Shown here piece after piece: positions 10,864-21,457 of a DNA stretch of 64,000 nucleotides (position 1 is the first letter of the stretch; the number at the start of each line of letters is the position of its first letter). Below the pieces are notes generated by a model. That model ran no database searches. It was not told where the DNA came from and was given only the letters and a program-made list of their open reading frames with translations. The position numbers were made by a program, and so were the translations under genes. Origin of the DNA: Allomyces macrogynus ATCC 38327 (Eukaryota > Blastocladiomycota > Blastocladiomycetes > Blastocladiales > Blastocladiaceae); NCBI GenBank assembly GCA_000151295.1, contig GG745383.1:143959-207958 (forward strand), read 5' to 3'.

Positions 10864-12103
10864 CTACACCTTCCTCCCCACCCCCGGCGTGACAGCCGCC
10901 GCACTCGCGCCCTTCCCACTCCTCGCCGCATCCCCCGCTTCGGCCCGTGCCGCAACCAGCGTCACAAACGCCATGATCCACCTCAAATCCGACGTGAGAC
11001 ACTTGCATGCGCGCACCCATGCGTCCGACGACGTGCGCGGCCGAATCGAGTACCCGCCGACCTTATCCTTGTCGATCGGGTAGGGCATATTGAACTCGAC
11101 CGGGTCCATGATCGCACAGTACTCGGCCAATTGCTTGACGCAGGCCAAGAGCGCCTCGAGCCCCTGTTCGAATTTGGAGTTGAGTAGGAGCCGGTTCAGC
11201 GTCGTGAATTCGCCCGGCCCACCGTGTAAGTCGTAGGTCGCATAGACGACCCATTGCTGTCCCGCGGGATCGGTCGACGCGGTTGATCCGCGCCGCATCG
11301 AGGCCGTATCGGACAGGACGACCCGTCGTGAACTGCGCGACGAGGACGAACTTGAACTCGACGCGCCATTCGCTGGTGCCGGCACGAGTTTCTGAATCTT
11401 GGAAAACGACCCCATCGGCAGGAGCCGGTACCCGACAAACTCGACTTTCGCCTTCCGCGCCAACGCATCCACCATCAGACACACTTGTCCAAATGCCGCG
11501 TTCATTTCGTGCCACGGCACGGGCGGCGCGCCCGTTCCCCACTGACCCCCCGCCCAAGTCGGAGACCATTGATCGTCGGATATGTCCCGTCGTGCCCGAG
11601 CCGCGCGACGTCGTTGTACACGTTGGTGCGCTTCAGTTTATTCAAGTGCTTGGACGCCGCGTCGTACTTGGTATTCAGTGCGTCGCGTTCGGCCTGGTAC
11701 GCCTGTAACGACGCCTGGAACGCGTGCGACGCGTGCCAGAAGTCGCGTTCGGCCGCATCGAGTGCCGCCGCGTCGGTGGCCAAGTCGGCGAGCGTCGATT
11801 CAAGCGCAGCTTCTTCGGCTTCGGCCGCGGCAAGTTGCGCGGCGAGGTCGGCTTCGAGCGCGAGCAGTTCAGCCAGGTCGTCGCAGGTATCAGCGGATGT
11901 GGTCGGTGATGGGAGGAAATGCTGGTAGCAGCGTAGTTCTTCCTCGAGGTCGGTAAGGTCCGCGTGCAATCGGTCGGCGAAAACGGTCGCGCAGTCGCCG
12001 CACAGCGGGAGAGGAACGTTGGAGTTGGTCGCGAGCGCGTGGAGGCGTTCGATGGTCGCGACGCGCGCGGACATGCGCGATTGTAGAGTTCCGCCGCCAC
12101 CTG
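10864..12103 (-). CDS. ATG6: Beclin 1 / Atg6 / Vps30, 5' end in assembly gap, one apparent frameshift
   Basis: Subunit of the class III PI3-kinase (Vps34) complexes in autophagy and endosomal sorting. The minus-strand frame entering from the gap reads a zinc-pair-like PLCGDCATVFADRLHADL, then a long Ala/Glu coiled coil (about 11930-11640) and the start of the BARA domain, NVYNDVARLGHDGTYPTING then LRLGR. At a C6 run (11546-11551; G6 on the coding strand) the frame breaks; one extra base restores GAPPVPWHEMNAAFGQ, VEFVGYRLLPMGSFSKIQKL, a Ser-rich insert, QWVVYATYDL, LNRLLLNSKFEQGLEALLAC and FNMPYPIDKDKVGGYSI. No intron can explain the shift, since the Gly-rich stretch is too short. The normal ~100-150 residue N-terminus (BH3-like region) is missing into the 100-N gap. 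Identity is firm, the frame break is likely an assembly error. Confidence 0.93.
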
Positions 12104-12203
12104 NNNNNNNNNNNNNNNNNNNNNNNNNNNNNNNNNNNNNNNNNNNNNNNNNNNNNNNNNNNNNNNNNNNNNNNNNNNNNNNNNNNNNNNNNNNNNNNNN
12201 NNN
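12104..12203. other. Assembly gap (100 N)
   Basis: Exactly 100 undetermined bases, the usual placeholder for a gap of unknown size. It removes the 5' end of ATG6. The true distance here may differ from 100 bp. Confidence 0.98.
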
Positions 12204-12306
12204 ATCGTGGGAGCGACCGAGTCGCCGCGGCGGCGGAATGCGGAGGACCGTGCCTCGCGGCGCGCGCGGACTTCGCGACTACACACATATCAACCCGTCG
12301 TTCCGG

Positions 12307-13581
12307 TCAGGATCTCCCGTTCTCCCCATCTCTCGAAATGAACGAAACGTACCGAATCGAAGCAATCAACCCCGGCACCCGTTCATCCTGGTCCAAGATC
12401 CTTTGCGCGGCCGTCGCGACCTGGCCCGTGGCCAACTCGGCGACACGCTGCAACGCCGCGCGCGACGGCTGGACCAAGACCGCATCCACCCACTGCGGGA
12501 CGTCCGCCTGTGCGCGCCGTGCCTGCACGACCAAGTGCCGCCACAATGCGGCCGCAGGCCACGGGGCTGCCGCCGCAGCCGTCACCGCCGTCGACGATCC
12601 CACGGTCGGTGTCCGCCGTACTGACCGCGCCCGTGCTGTTGGTGGCGGACGGGACGCGTGCGTCGACCCCCGTCGGGACGGGTCGCGGCGACGTACGGTG
12701 CGTGACGGCGGCGGTGGCACAAACGCGTCCGAGTTGATGGCGGCGGGCGGGACGAGCGAGATGAACGGGAGCGGCTGGCGCGCGGAAATCGAGGCGAGTG
12801 CCGCGTGGTGCGAAAAGGGCGCGCCATCGTCGTCGTCGGCCGCGAGCATGCGGTTGGCGCGGATCGCGGCGGTGAGCGTGGACGCGGCCGCGGCGCCCGC
12901 GCGGGCGGCGGCGGCAGTGCCCGCGGCATGCGATGACGACGAGGAGGCCGTGGATGTGGTGGTCGACGTCGAGGACGCGGATGCGCGGCGCCATGCCGAG
13001 GGCGTACGTGTGCGTGGGTGCGGCGCGCGCGAGTGCGATCGTGCGGATGCGGTCGGAGTGGTCGGGACGATGCGCAGGGACCGGCGGCGCGTATGGCCCG
13101 GTGCTGTTGAAGCCGAGGGACCGACGGGCACGTCGTCCGGGTGGCCCATATCGGTCACGGCGGCATTCAGCAGCCGCGGCGACCAGAGCTGCGGGGGGGC
13201 GTTGGCAGTCGCTGGGTTCTGTGCTTGGCGCGAGGTCGACGCGATGGAGGCGGTGCGGTGACGTGACGGGGATCGCGGAGTGGTCGCGTTGAGATCGGAC
13301 GAGACGCCGAGCGCAAGAGCCGGGAAGCGCGGCGAGGGCGAGTGCGTTGGCGGCGAGGCCGTGAGCTTGCGGTTGGGCGCGTCGACGCGCAGGTGCGGCA
13401 GCGCGTCGAGGACGGCCGGGAGCTTGTCGGTGCTGGTGTTGGAGATGTTCGTGGGCAGCAGGCGCGGCGAGTTGGCATGGTGCAGCACGCCGGCGTCGAG
13501 ACCCGGGCCGGCACCGCCGCGGCTGATGACTGGCAGACTGCCGCTGCTACTGCCGAAGCCGACGGCGGCGGACGAGGCCAT
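12307..13581 (-). CDS. Unknown Ser/Ala/Arg-rich protein
   Basis: Open frame of 424 residues from the ATG at 13581. The frame continues upstream without a stop to 14490, but that part overlaps the UBC12 5' region and reads as Arg/Pro-rich noise, so I take the internal Met (ASSAAVGFGSSSGSLP). The chain is low complexity, with possible basophilic kinase sites (RRRSL, RRGS), and ends with a more ordered helical part: PWPAAALWRHLVVQARRAQ, VPQWVDAVLVQPSRAALQRV, ATAAQRILDQDERVPG. No known domain is recognised. It lies head to head with UBC12 (741 bp apart) and upstream of ATG6. GC-rich DNA favours long open frames, so existence is probable, not certain. Confidence 0.5.
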   Translation of the reverse strand: MASSAAVGFGSSSGSLPVISRGGAGPGLDAGVLHHANSPRLLPTNISNTSTDKLPAVLDALPHLRVDAPNRKLTASPPTHSPSPRFPALALGVSSDLNATTPRSPSRHRTASIASTSRQAQNPATANAPPQLWSPRLLNAAVTDMGHPDDVPVGPSASTAPGHTRRRSLRIVPTTPTASARSHSRAPHPRTRTPSAWRRASASSTSTTTSTASSSSSHAAGTAAAARAGAAAASTLTAAIRANRMLAADDDDGAPFSHHAALASISARQPLPFISLVPPAAINSDAFVPPPPSRTVRRRDPSRRGSTHASRPPPTARARSVRRTPTVGSSTAVTAAAAAPWPAAALWRHLVVQARRAQADVPQWVDAVLVQPSRAALQRVAELATGQVATAAQRILDQDERVPGLIASIRYVSFISRDGENGRS

Positions 13582-14322
13582 GCACTCTCGCGAAAGACGG
13601 CGTGCGGCCCACGGACGCGGACGCGGACGCGCAGGCAATGGAAGCGCGGCGGCAAGCAATGGGGTGACGGAGCGTGGGGCCGGCAAGCGGCACTTGGGCC
13701 CGTCTGAAAGGGACCGGCGCGCGACCGGCGCCGCGGCGTGCGCGCGCGGGGGAGGAGTCGGCCGGCGTGGCGGGCGGCGCACTGCGCCAAGTCGTGGGCG
13801 TGGGGGGGCGCGAGCGCGACGGCGGCGGCGTGGGGGACGCTGGCGCTGTTGACTGTTGACGGCGGGGCGCGCTGTGCGCGTGGGTTGTGCGTGCGGTGGC
13901 AGTGGCGCGTCTCTTTCGGTTCGGTCGCGTGCCGCGCCGTTGCGCGCTGGGCCGGCGATGGTCGCGTGCGGGGCAGCGGTCGGTCCAACAATGTGCGGCG
14001 TGACCCTCCCTCGACCCTTCATCAGCCACGTGCAGAGCCGACGGGGATGGCATGCTGCACGCGCCCCCCGCTTGCACGCGCGAGTGACACAGTTCTCCGC
14101 ATCAAACCGACCGTGTCTTGCGACGCTCTTCCCGCCCGCACCCGCTCTCGTCGTGGACCAAGACTCGCTGCAACCGCTCGCCAAACCGCTCAACCGCCGC
14201 TGCGACCCGCTTCCCGCGCTGTCGACCCGCCCGATCGCGCAAACCACCACACCGACCCGGCCCGACGCGACACGCACGCAAGCCCGACCTTCGACCGACC
14301 TCCGACCCCCGACCCGCCCACC
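13582..14322. promoter_or_regulatory. Divergent intergenic region upstream of UBC12
   Basis: Very GC-rich interval between two divergent ATGs. It has many overlapping open frames in all six phases, none with a domain. The UBC12 ATG is preceded by a CCCACC context. Confidence 0.4.
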
Positions 14323-15021
14323 ATGATCAAGATCAGCTCGCTGCGAAAGCAAAAACACGAAAACGCCGACAAGAAGAAATCGGCCGTCTCCGCCGCGCAG
14401 ATCCGCGTGCAAAAGGGTGCGTTCCCCTTCTATCCTTTCCCGGCGAGTGCGCATCACGGTCATGTCCGCCGCGCTGACAACATGCTCCACTAGACCTCGA
14501 CGAGCTCGACCTGCCCAAAACCATGTCGATGCACCACCCGGACCCCAACGACCTGCTGCACTTTACCGTTACCATCACACCCGATGAAGGCTTTTACACG
14601 GGCGCGTCGTTCACGTTCACGTTCGACATCAACGCCAACTACCCTCACGACCCGCCCAAGGTGCTCTGCACGCACAAGATCTACCACCCGAACATTGACG
14701 TGGACGGCAAGATTTGCTTGAACATCTTGCGCGAGGACTGGAAGCCCGTGCTCAACTTGAACGCCGTCTTGGTCGGGTTGCAGTACCTGTTCTTGGAACC
14801 GAATGCCGACGATCCGCTCAACAAGGGTACGTTGGTGGCGATCTTGGACGACGCTACGCGACGCGAATGAGGTGGATTGCGACTGACGCGATGGGCTCGA
14901 ACTGGAATATCTAGCTGCTGCCGCCTCGCTCCGCGCCAACCGCCAGACCTTTGCCCAGATTGTCGCGCGCACGCTGCGCGGCGGATCGCACGACGGCATC
15001 CAGTACGACAAGGTCATGTAA
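14323..15021 (+). CDS. UBC12: NEDD8-conjugating enzyme Ubc12 (UBE2M)
   Basis: E2 that transfers NEDD8/Rub1 to cullins. Exon 1 starts [19 protein letters not shown], the basic N-terminal tail that docks on the NEDD8 E1 (UBA3). Two introns interrupt it: donor GTGCGT after IRVQK (ending TAG about 14493) and donor GTACGT after DDPLNK (ending TAG about 14914). Joined exons read [20 protein letters not shown], the E2 fold with [20 protein letters not shown], the catalytic cysteine in [33 protein letters not shown] and the C-terminal [15 protein letters not shown]. Length and motif order match fungal and animal Ubc12. The HPN motif and catalytic Cys are intact. The stop TAA is at 15019-15021. Confidence 0.95.
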
Positions 15022-15220
15022 GACGGCGCGAGCGGCGGGCGCAGACGAGAGGGGAGCGTGCTTGTACATTTTGGTCCCAACAAACTTCAGTAGAAATTCA
15101 TTCGGGTTCGATTGGTCGTTCAGCAGTCACAGAAAATGGATGAGAGTAGAATTATCATCATGAGCATTGTTTGACTTTGCGCCTAATTTTGTTATTCTAT
15201 GATTGAAAACTCCCATTCAA

Positions 15221-15292
15221 GCCGTTGTAGCTCAGTGGCAGAGCGTCGCTCTTGTAAAGCGAAGGCCTCGAGTTCAATCCTCGGCTGCGGCA
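15221..15292 (+). tRNA. tRNA-Thr (anticodon TGT)
   Basis: A 72-nt cloverleaf. Acceptor 5' GCCGTTG pairs with 3' CTGCGGC apart from one T-T mismatch; D arm GCTC...GAGC around AGTGGCA; anticodon stem TCGCT/AGCGA with loop CTTGTAA, giving anticodon TGT; T arm TCGAG-TTCAATC-CTCGG; discriminator A. The A box (TAGCTCAGTGG) and B box (GAGTTCAATCC) are good. No intron. It lies 200 bp after UBC12 on the same strand. Confidence 0.92.
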
Positions 15293-17110
15293 AAATTTTC
15301 GTTTTGCTTGACCGGTTGGCGATTTGTTTGGGTCAAACAGCGTTTGTTGGTCACTGTGTGTGATATGACCTCTTCTTGCTCTATTGTCTTTGTGTTGCTC
15401 TTCATTTCCGTGCGTCTGGGCCATTTTGCGACGTTTACCATGCAGGCTCCAATATTACATTGACAATTGGCAGGGAGCCTGTGATGCTTCGTCTCCTCAA
15501 CAAAGGCGAAAGTGTGCTCGATTTTGAAGCCCCTTTGCCGTGACAAACTTCGCAATGGTCGTGCTGAAAAGGAAATGCGAAAGAGCATGAACAATCCTAG
15601 ACTCAAGACTGGTGGGCTTCAGTCACGCCCAACTTGTTGCATTTGGGGCCAATGTTGGGCGGGCAACTTTCGAGAAACATAAATCGATGCACGCTGCATG
15701 TTCTTGTTTGATTTCCGACTGCTATCAATGTGCAATGGGTGTTGCAAGGGTTCCTGAGTTGAGCGCTCCAGTAAGGGTAAAGCATAGAGTGTGAGGCATG
15801 AATGTGCAGATGCATGGAGGCATGAAATGTGAGGAGCCAATCCACGACCATGGCATGCCTGATGTGCTTGGCCTCCACAGCTTCATGACTGCTAGACACC
15901 TTGGCATCAGAGCCAATGACCATGCAAGAAGCCTACAAAATGGCCAAGAATTTCTTAGCGTCAGCTCTTAAAAGCCGCCATGAGAGCGCCATGAGGCAAA
16001 ACTTGATGGTTTTGGACTAGCCCCTCATCTGGATCAGGATTGTTGAGTGGGCCAGGCGTGGCAGTTGTGGTTCGCACCATTGTTGCAGTCTCCTTTTAGT
16101 AGGTATCTCCTAACTGAGTCTCCACTGCAGTACATATAAGATAGACGAGCGGCGCAAGGGCAAGCCCAGATGCACATCGTCTTTTGCTCAAACCATATGC
16201 ATACTTTGACATGGATCATGGAACCATTTTTGGTGTTGAGGCGCACCCACGCGTCTCTGTACCAGCTGTCACCACGCTGTTCATTTGCATCCAATCTAAC
16301 TCATTGGGTCTGTTAACGCGCCTGTGAGCGCGCACCTCAAACCCGAAATCCCGCCTGTGCATGTTCCATTCTCAACACGCCCAATGACAACTCGTGTGAT
16401 GGCGCATATTGGCCTGGTTTACCTGCAAAAGGAGGTCCCATGTTCATTTCACGAATGCAGGCAAGAGTCTGCCAACAAGCGAAAGAGTCTGTTGTAAGCG
16501 CTGTGGCAGGCCATGGTGTTTGGGATTTTGGTGTTAGATATGCGATTGTGGTTATGCTGTTTTGGCCCTTCCCCAGAAGTCGCCTGCTTACTTTCTGATT
16601 CACGGTGGTGCATGGATTGCGCTTTGTAAGAGTGGCTATTCTGGAAGACTAAATGTACAATTGTCCACCCAACAATGACCAGAATGCAACACGCAAATGG
16701 AAATCTTGGGGGTAAAGACGTGATCCAGCACACCCCTCCCCCGCCAAAATGGATTGTAAACAAAAAGGATGGAAGGGCAGCACAAAGACAACAACAAAAA
16801 AAACTTTCGGGCCCAGCCCTCTCCCAAACGAACGAGCGAGAACCGATCCAAACACGGCAGGCTGCCACATCCGACAGTGCCACGCGGGCGACAAGAACGC
16901 GCAGCTCCATCACGGCTCTCCCCCGTTGCCCCTATCGGCGCGGCAGCAACGTGCTGATTCGCCGAGTTGAACAACGCGTCGCGACACGGCGCCAGCGCAA
17001 GCATTTGCCAAACCAACGGTCGGCGACGTGCGCGTGCGCTCGCGTGAGCCCAGACAGACTACGGACCGCGACTGCACCCGCTCGCGTCCCGCGACTCATC
17101 GCGCACCGCG
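15293..17110. other. Gene-free interval with one dispersed-element copy
   Basis: Less GC-rich than the surrounding genes, with no coding signal. A T-rich tail directly follows the tRNA (possible Pol III stop at 15294-15302). Contents: the element copy at 16031-16191, and at about 15786-15850 a sequence with repeated CATG/GTGAGG words ending GAGGAGCCAATCC, which recurs at about 27073 (reverse) and 27385. Confidence 0.5.
16031..16191 (+). repeat. Dispersed element, subfamily A, copy 1
   Basis: Starts GGATCAGGATTGTTGAGTGG, followed by GCCAGGC and a GTAGGTATCTCCTAAC-type core. It ends in a hairpin with AGACGA/TCGTCT arms around GGGC-AA-GCCC, followed by TTTTGCTCA. Related copies are at 24586, 25136, 26755, 29170, 29789 and 46768. 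This copy also has GTGGTTCGCACC, which resembles a Pol III B box. Confidence 0.75.
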
Positions 17111-18443
17111 TCACAATAAACCGGCCGCGGCCAAGTTCCTGCGCAGCACGATATCGGCCACAGCCGCCATGACGAACCGGATCTGTTCCGTGTCGGTTGC
17201 GCACGTGAAATGCACGTAGATCTTTTTCGACGGCGACTGGTTCAGGTCGGTGAATTTGGTGACGAAATACGCGCACCCGTCACGGAAGAGCGCGTCGGGC
17301 GTGGTCGCGTTGGACCGAAAGTCCGGGAACGCGTGTTGGATCGGCGAGGTGAGCAGTTTGGCGCGGAAGAGGTCGATCTGGTGGAGGTGGAGGAGTGAGC
17401 GACGGTGGGCCGGGATACGTGGGGCGGAAATGGGTGGAGAAGGTGCGCACCTTGTTGAGGAACAGGATAATGGCCGTGTTGACAAACCACTGCGAGTTGC
17501 AAATCGAGCCAAAGAGGTTGAGCGCCTCGGTCATCCGATTCTAATGGCCAGCAAGCAGCACAACGAGTAAGTAACCACCGTCGCACCAAATCCTTCCACC
17601 ATCCGCTCCCATTCCGGAACGTACCGTCATGTCATCCTCAATCAACCGCTGGTCGTACTCGGACAGGGCGACCATGAACAAAATCGCCGTGACATTCTCA
17701 AAGCAGTGAATCCACTTTTTCCGCTCCGACTTTTGCCCACCCACATCAAACATGCGATACGTCACGTCATTGACCTGAAACGTGGTCTCAGCAATCCCCG
17801 TCGTCTTGACGCGCGACCGCAATATATCCTGGTCGGAAGGAACGTAACCGGGCGTCGCCAGCCGGTCGAGGTGCGCGAAAAAGTACTCAGCCGAATCGTT
17901 CAGCTGGTACTCGCTCGCTCGCCGGAACGCGGCCTGCACGCCTGCATCTCGCCACAGATTGGCCACGGCGCGCGCAATCGTCGGCGGGAGACAGTCGCTA
18001 TTGCCCAGTGCGTCGGTGCCCGCATTCGCGAGCGCCGCGACCAAATGTGCGTCCCGTGCACACGACTGCGGGTCGGCCAAGTCGATTCCGAGCGTCGGTA
18101 ACGCACGTAGGATCACTGACATGGACTGGATGACATTGGCGAAAATGACCGAGCGGTAGGCATTCCGTTCCGCGGCCGAGTAGCCCTTGCCGTGAATCAG
18201 CTGCATCTGCTTGAGAAACGTCGACTTACCCGACTCGCCGGCGCCGAGTAAGAGGCACTTGACGTCGGTTCGCCGGGAGTGCGCGTCGTCGTTGAGCAGC
18301 GCCGTCAGCTGCGCGCTGCGCTGGCGAGCCTGCGCGTCAGGGTCCGAGGCGCCGACGGAGAGCGGTGCGGAGGGAAGCGCAGGTGACCGCATCGCGCTCG
18401 GGTTGGCCATGCACGACCGGAACATGAGGCATGCGCGCTTCAT
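17111..18443 (-). CDS. Heterotrimeric G-protein alpha subunit, divergent
   Basis: Three exons, 18443-17625, 17540-17451 and 17377-17111, with GTACGT...TAG and GTGCGC...CAG introns; 391 residues. G1 is [17 protein letters not shown], switch [13 protein letters not shown] (Arg of the cholera-toxin site kept), G3 [17 protein letters not shown] (Lys replaces the usual Arg after Gln), G4 FLNKIDLF and G5 TCATDT. All nucleotide-binding motifs are therefore present. Oddities: the N-terminus is [16 protein letters not shown], so there is no Met-Gly myristoylation site, though Cys residues are near; the C-terminus is NLAAAGLL, lacking the Cys at -4 used in pertussis-toxin modification. The helical domain is intact. 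The role would be relaying receptor signals at the membrane. Upstream open reading allows a longer N-terminus, which I consider unlikely. Confidence 0.93.
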
Positions 18444-19383
18444 TATGGCCACGCGGGGATGTGGTGCTGGATGCTGAACGGGTACGCGGGGGTCGGGCGC
18501 ATGCAGGGCCCGCGCGGGTCCGGTGCAAATTGACGCGTGGCGTCGTGGTCGCGTCGGCAAGGAGCGTGCGTGTCGGTGCGAGCGTGGGGGTGGCGATGGC
18601 GGCGGCGGGTAGCAGCTAGAAGAACGATAATGAACGTCACGAAGCGCATGACGGCGCGTGTCGGGTGTCGGACAAGTCAGTTTGCGACGTGGATGCAAGA
18701 CCCGGTGAACCGCGGCTGGATCAGGATCTGCGGCGCGGATGGGCAGGCTCCACTGCATGCCCCGCCGTTCATCCCGCGCGCGCTATTTGCATGGCAGTAC
18801 TGCCGCCGATCAGCGCGTACCTGGTGCAAGCGAGGTGGGCGTGACGAGACGCAGCGTGGAGAGGATCACCCGCAAGGCGGCGGAAAAGAGGTGCAACAGA
18901 ATCAAGGCGCGCGGCAGACGGCAGCGCGCAGATATTGGAAGTCGCTGAGTCGGGCGTTGCGGTCTGTGCGTTCGCGAGCCGAGCGGAGCGGAGCGGAGCG
19001 GAGGAGGCGCGTCGGTCGTGGTGGCTCGTGGACTTCTCGCAGACCTCCCGCCGCCCATCGCGCACACGTCCGCGCCGGCCCATGGCCCCGGCAGGCATCG
19101 GCCGCGCGGATGACTCAAGGTGCTGCGGTGAAGGCAGTCTGGAAGAAGCCGCCTTCGCCGGGCCGCGCCTGTCGCCGATGTGGCAGGTGCAGAAGGAAAC
19201 CGCTCCACCGCAACGACGCGGTCACGTGACGGGCCTTGGCCATGTCCGCGTCCCTTCGCCCGCCCTTCGCCCGCCCGTGTCCTCGTCGAGGCTGGGATCC
19301 GTCACGTCGACGTCGATTACGATTTATTCGAGGCGGTCATTGCCGCAACTGACCGCCGCTGGCCGCAATGTGTCCGGCAAGCC
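18444..19383. promoter_or_regulatory. Divergent intergenic region G-alpha / TLC-like gene
   Basis: 940 bp of GC-rich sequence between divergent genes. At about 18975-19005 the string GGAGC is repeated in tandem (GAGCGGAGCGGAGCGGAGCG). No domain is found in the open frames, so I see only promoter sequence, or a 5' extension of the + strand gene. Confidence 0.4.
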
Positions 19384-20707
19384 ATGTTCTCGACCGACCT
19401 GCACATTGCCTTCAACTGGGCCGCGCTCGCGTGCACCACCATCGCCCTCGTCGCGCGCGTCCCAGCGATCCAGCGCCGGTTCCCGCTTCCGCTGTCAGTC
19501 GCTCACTATGACAGGGGCCAGAATGACGAGATTATGTGGGGCCGCCGATCGCGCCGTGCGTCGCTTCTCCCGCCCGTCAACTCGACCCAACCTGCGAACC
19601 CAACGCCAAACCCAACGACCACGTTCTCTGCGACTGATACGATCACGGCTACGTCACGACGACGGCGCGCGTCGTCGGTCGTGGCGTCGGCCGTATCCGG
19701 CGCACTCGCATCCCTGTTCGACCGCAATCACGGACCGACCGTGCCGTCGCGCGTGCCCGAGAACGCGATCTTTGAGACGACGCGACCAGCACCGCCGCTC
19801 TCAATCACGACATGCGTGGATGGCGAGCACGACGCGCCACCAACGGTCCCCGGCACGTTTCCGGGCACACCTTTTGCGCGCTCCCGCAGCCCGTCGATCG
19901 CGCCGCGCACGATCTCGGCCGCCACGGCGCCATCCACAGAACCTCCACCATGGTCGGGAGCGTGGTGCGTGCACGTTGTGCCGCGCCGCCTGTTTATGGC
20001 GTACCTCGTCGCGCACACGATCCTCTACGCAGCCGAACTGACGCTGTCCGTGTTCTCCACCCCCGACCCACGCACGATCCCACCAGACCGCCGTCAAACT
20101 GACCCCCACATCAACCATACATAGCACGACCATCATCCACACATTCCCGACCATGGCCCTGCACCACGCCGTGGCGCTGCTCCTCTTCACGCACTTTGGT
20201 CGGCACCTGCCGCACACGTGGCCCTTTCTACACCCTCTCCACCTACTCCCGTTCGTGATCCACGCGCTCTACTGGGCGACCTTACCCGACATGGAGCCCG
20301 ACACGTCTGCATTCTTACTCGCCGCGTATAACCTGGCTCTCGTCGCGGCCGCCATTCACGCGCGACGTTCCCTGCACCGTGCGCTCGATGCGGTCGCTGC
20401 CGTGGCCGTGGCCGTGGCCGCGGTCAATTACTGGACGTACTGCTGGGAATTCGATGGTGGGTGGTGTGTCGCGTCCGCGGGTGGAACTGACGGGTCCGCA
20501 GTGGCGGTGCGCGTGCGTGATATGGTCGTTCGAGGGTGGACGGATTCAAATTCGGCAGAGGACGAGGGAAGGTGGGGAGCGGCGATGGTTGGGAGGGAGA
20601 CGGCAAGGGACTTGCACGCGCAGTGGATGGCCGGCGTCGTGAATGCCTGGTTTGCCAGTGCGGCCGGGTGGGTGTTGTTGGGCGTGGTCGACTTGGCACG
20701 ACTTTGA
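19384..20707 (+). CDS. Multi-pass membrane protein, TLC-domain-like
   Basis: Exon 1 19384-20045 and exon 2 20125-20707 join over a 79-nt intron (GTCCGT donor, TAG acceptor) to 414 residues. A first hydrophobic helix (LHIAFNWAALACTTIALVA) is followed by about 150 disordered Ser/Thr/Pro residues. Then come a helix FMAYLVAHTILYAAELTL, a His-pair helix MALHHAVALLLFTHFG, LLPFVIHALYWATLP, AFLLAAYNLALVAAAIHA and AVAAVAVAVAAVNYWTYC. The order of a transmembrane helix followed by a 'x3-4HH' helix resembles TLC-domain proteins (TLCD/TMEM136, Lag1 relatives), which are ER or plasma-membrane lipid proteins. The match is weak, so the function is not assigned. The start is uncertain; an in-frame extension to 19180 exists. 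Confidence 0.6.
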
Positions 20708-21457
20708 GTATGAGCAGGAATAAAGCCAGCAAAAGTTGCATTATGGAAGCACAGGTCGGTAGTATGTTTCTCCTATCCACACGGTGTTGGTAACCACACC
20801 TTCAGACAGGGATAACTGTATATAATAATGAAAATTCGTCACCCCGGTGCTCCTTGTTGAGGATGGCGAAAAACAGCAATGGCAAAATGCAATAGACTGA
20901 GTTGGCCATCAGTGGTTTAAAAGTTAGGTAGCCGACGTAATATCGCCATGGCGCCCGTGCGCGCAGATTGCGTGCGCAAGCACTTTGATAAATGCCGTAT
21001 TCGTCAGTGGCCAACGGAGAACCAGACCGGACATGGTGAGACTGCTTTTGAGGTGGTAGTGCACAATGGCAGGGACAACTGTTGATTTGGTCCAATGGGC
21101 CGTTGCTAGGGCCTCCCGTGACCCAGATGGCAGGGACTGCTCAGCTGCTGTGATCAAGCCGAAAATCACTTCTGCAAAGCAAACGACCTCAACGACCTTG
21201 ACCGGGCGCACCACCTTGCACGACCCGGATTGGATCGTGACTTGCTGCATTCGACTGGCAACAGCTGAATAGACACCTGCACGGCGACGGCCCCGGAACC
21301 GATCTTGGCCGCCGTGGAATCGAAACCAAGTCAACCTCCACTTCCAGCACTCGTCTCAACCTGCCAACTGTTGGTGCCGCAATTGACTCGAGCACCGAGG
21401 GCGTGGGCCCATTCCAAGCGCTGGCGCGGCCTCCACCCCCACGTAATCTCCACAACC
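20708..21457. other. Intergenic, no gene seen
   Basis: 750 bp between two + strand genes. It is less GC-rich than its flanks. No tRNA or dispersed element is found; a run of short frames on both strands lacks any domain. Confidence 0.5.

Noticed and set aside
13582..14490. Upstream part of a 727-codon minus-strand frame reaching 14490
   Set aside because: It overlaps the UBC12 5' exon and its product is Arg/Pro-rich without domain; long frames are expected in GC-rich DNA. I kept only the part from the Met at 13581.
15090..15125. Second tRNA just before tRNA-Thr (GGGTTCGATTGG string)
   Set aside because: B-box-like only; no acceptor, D or anticodon arms can be formed.
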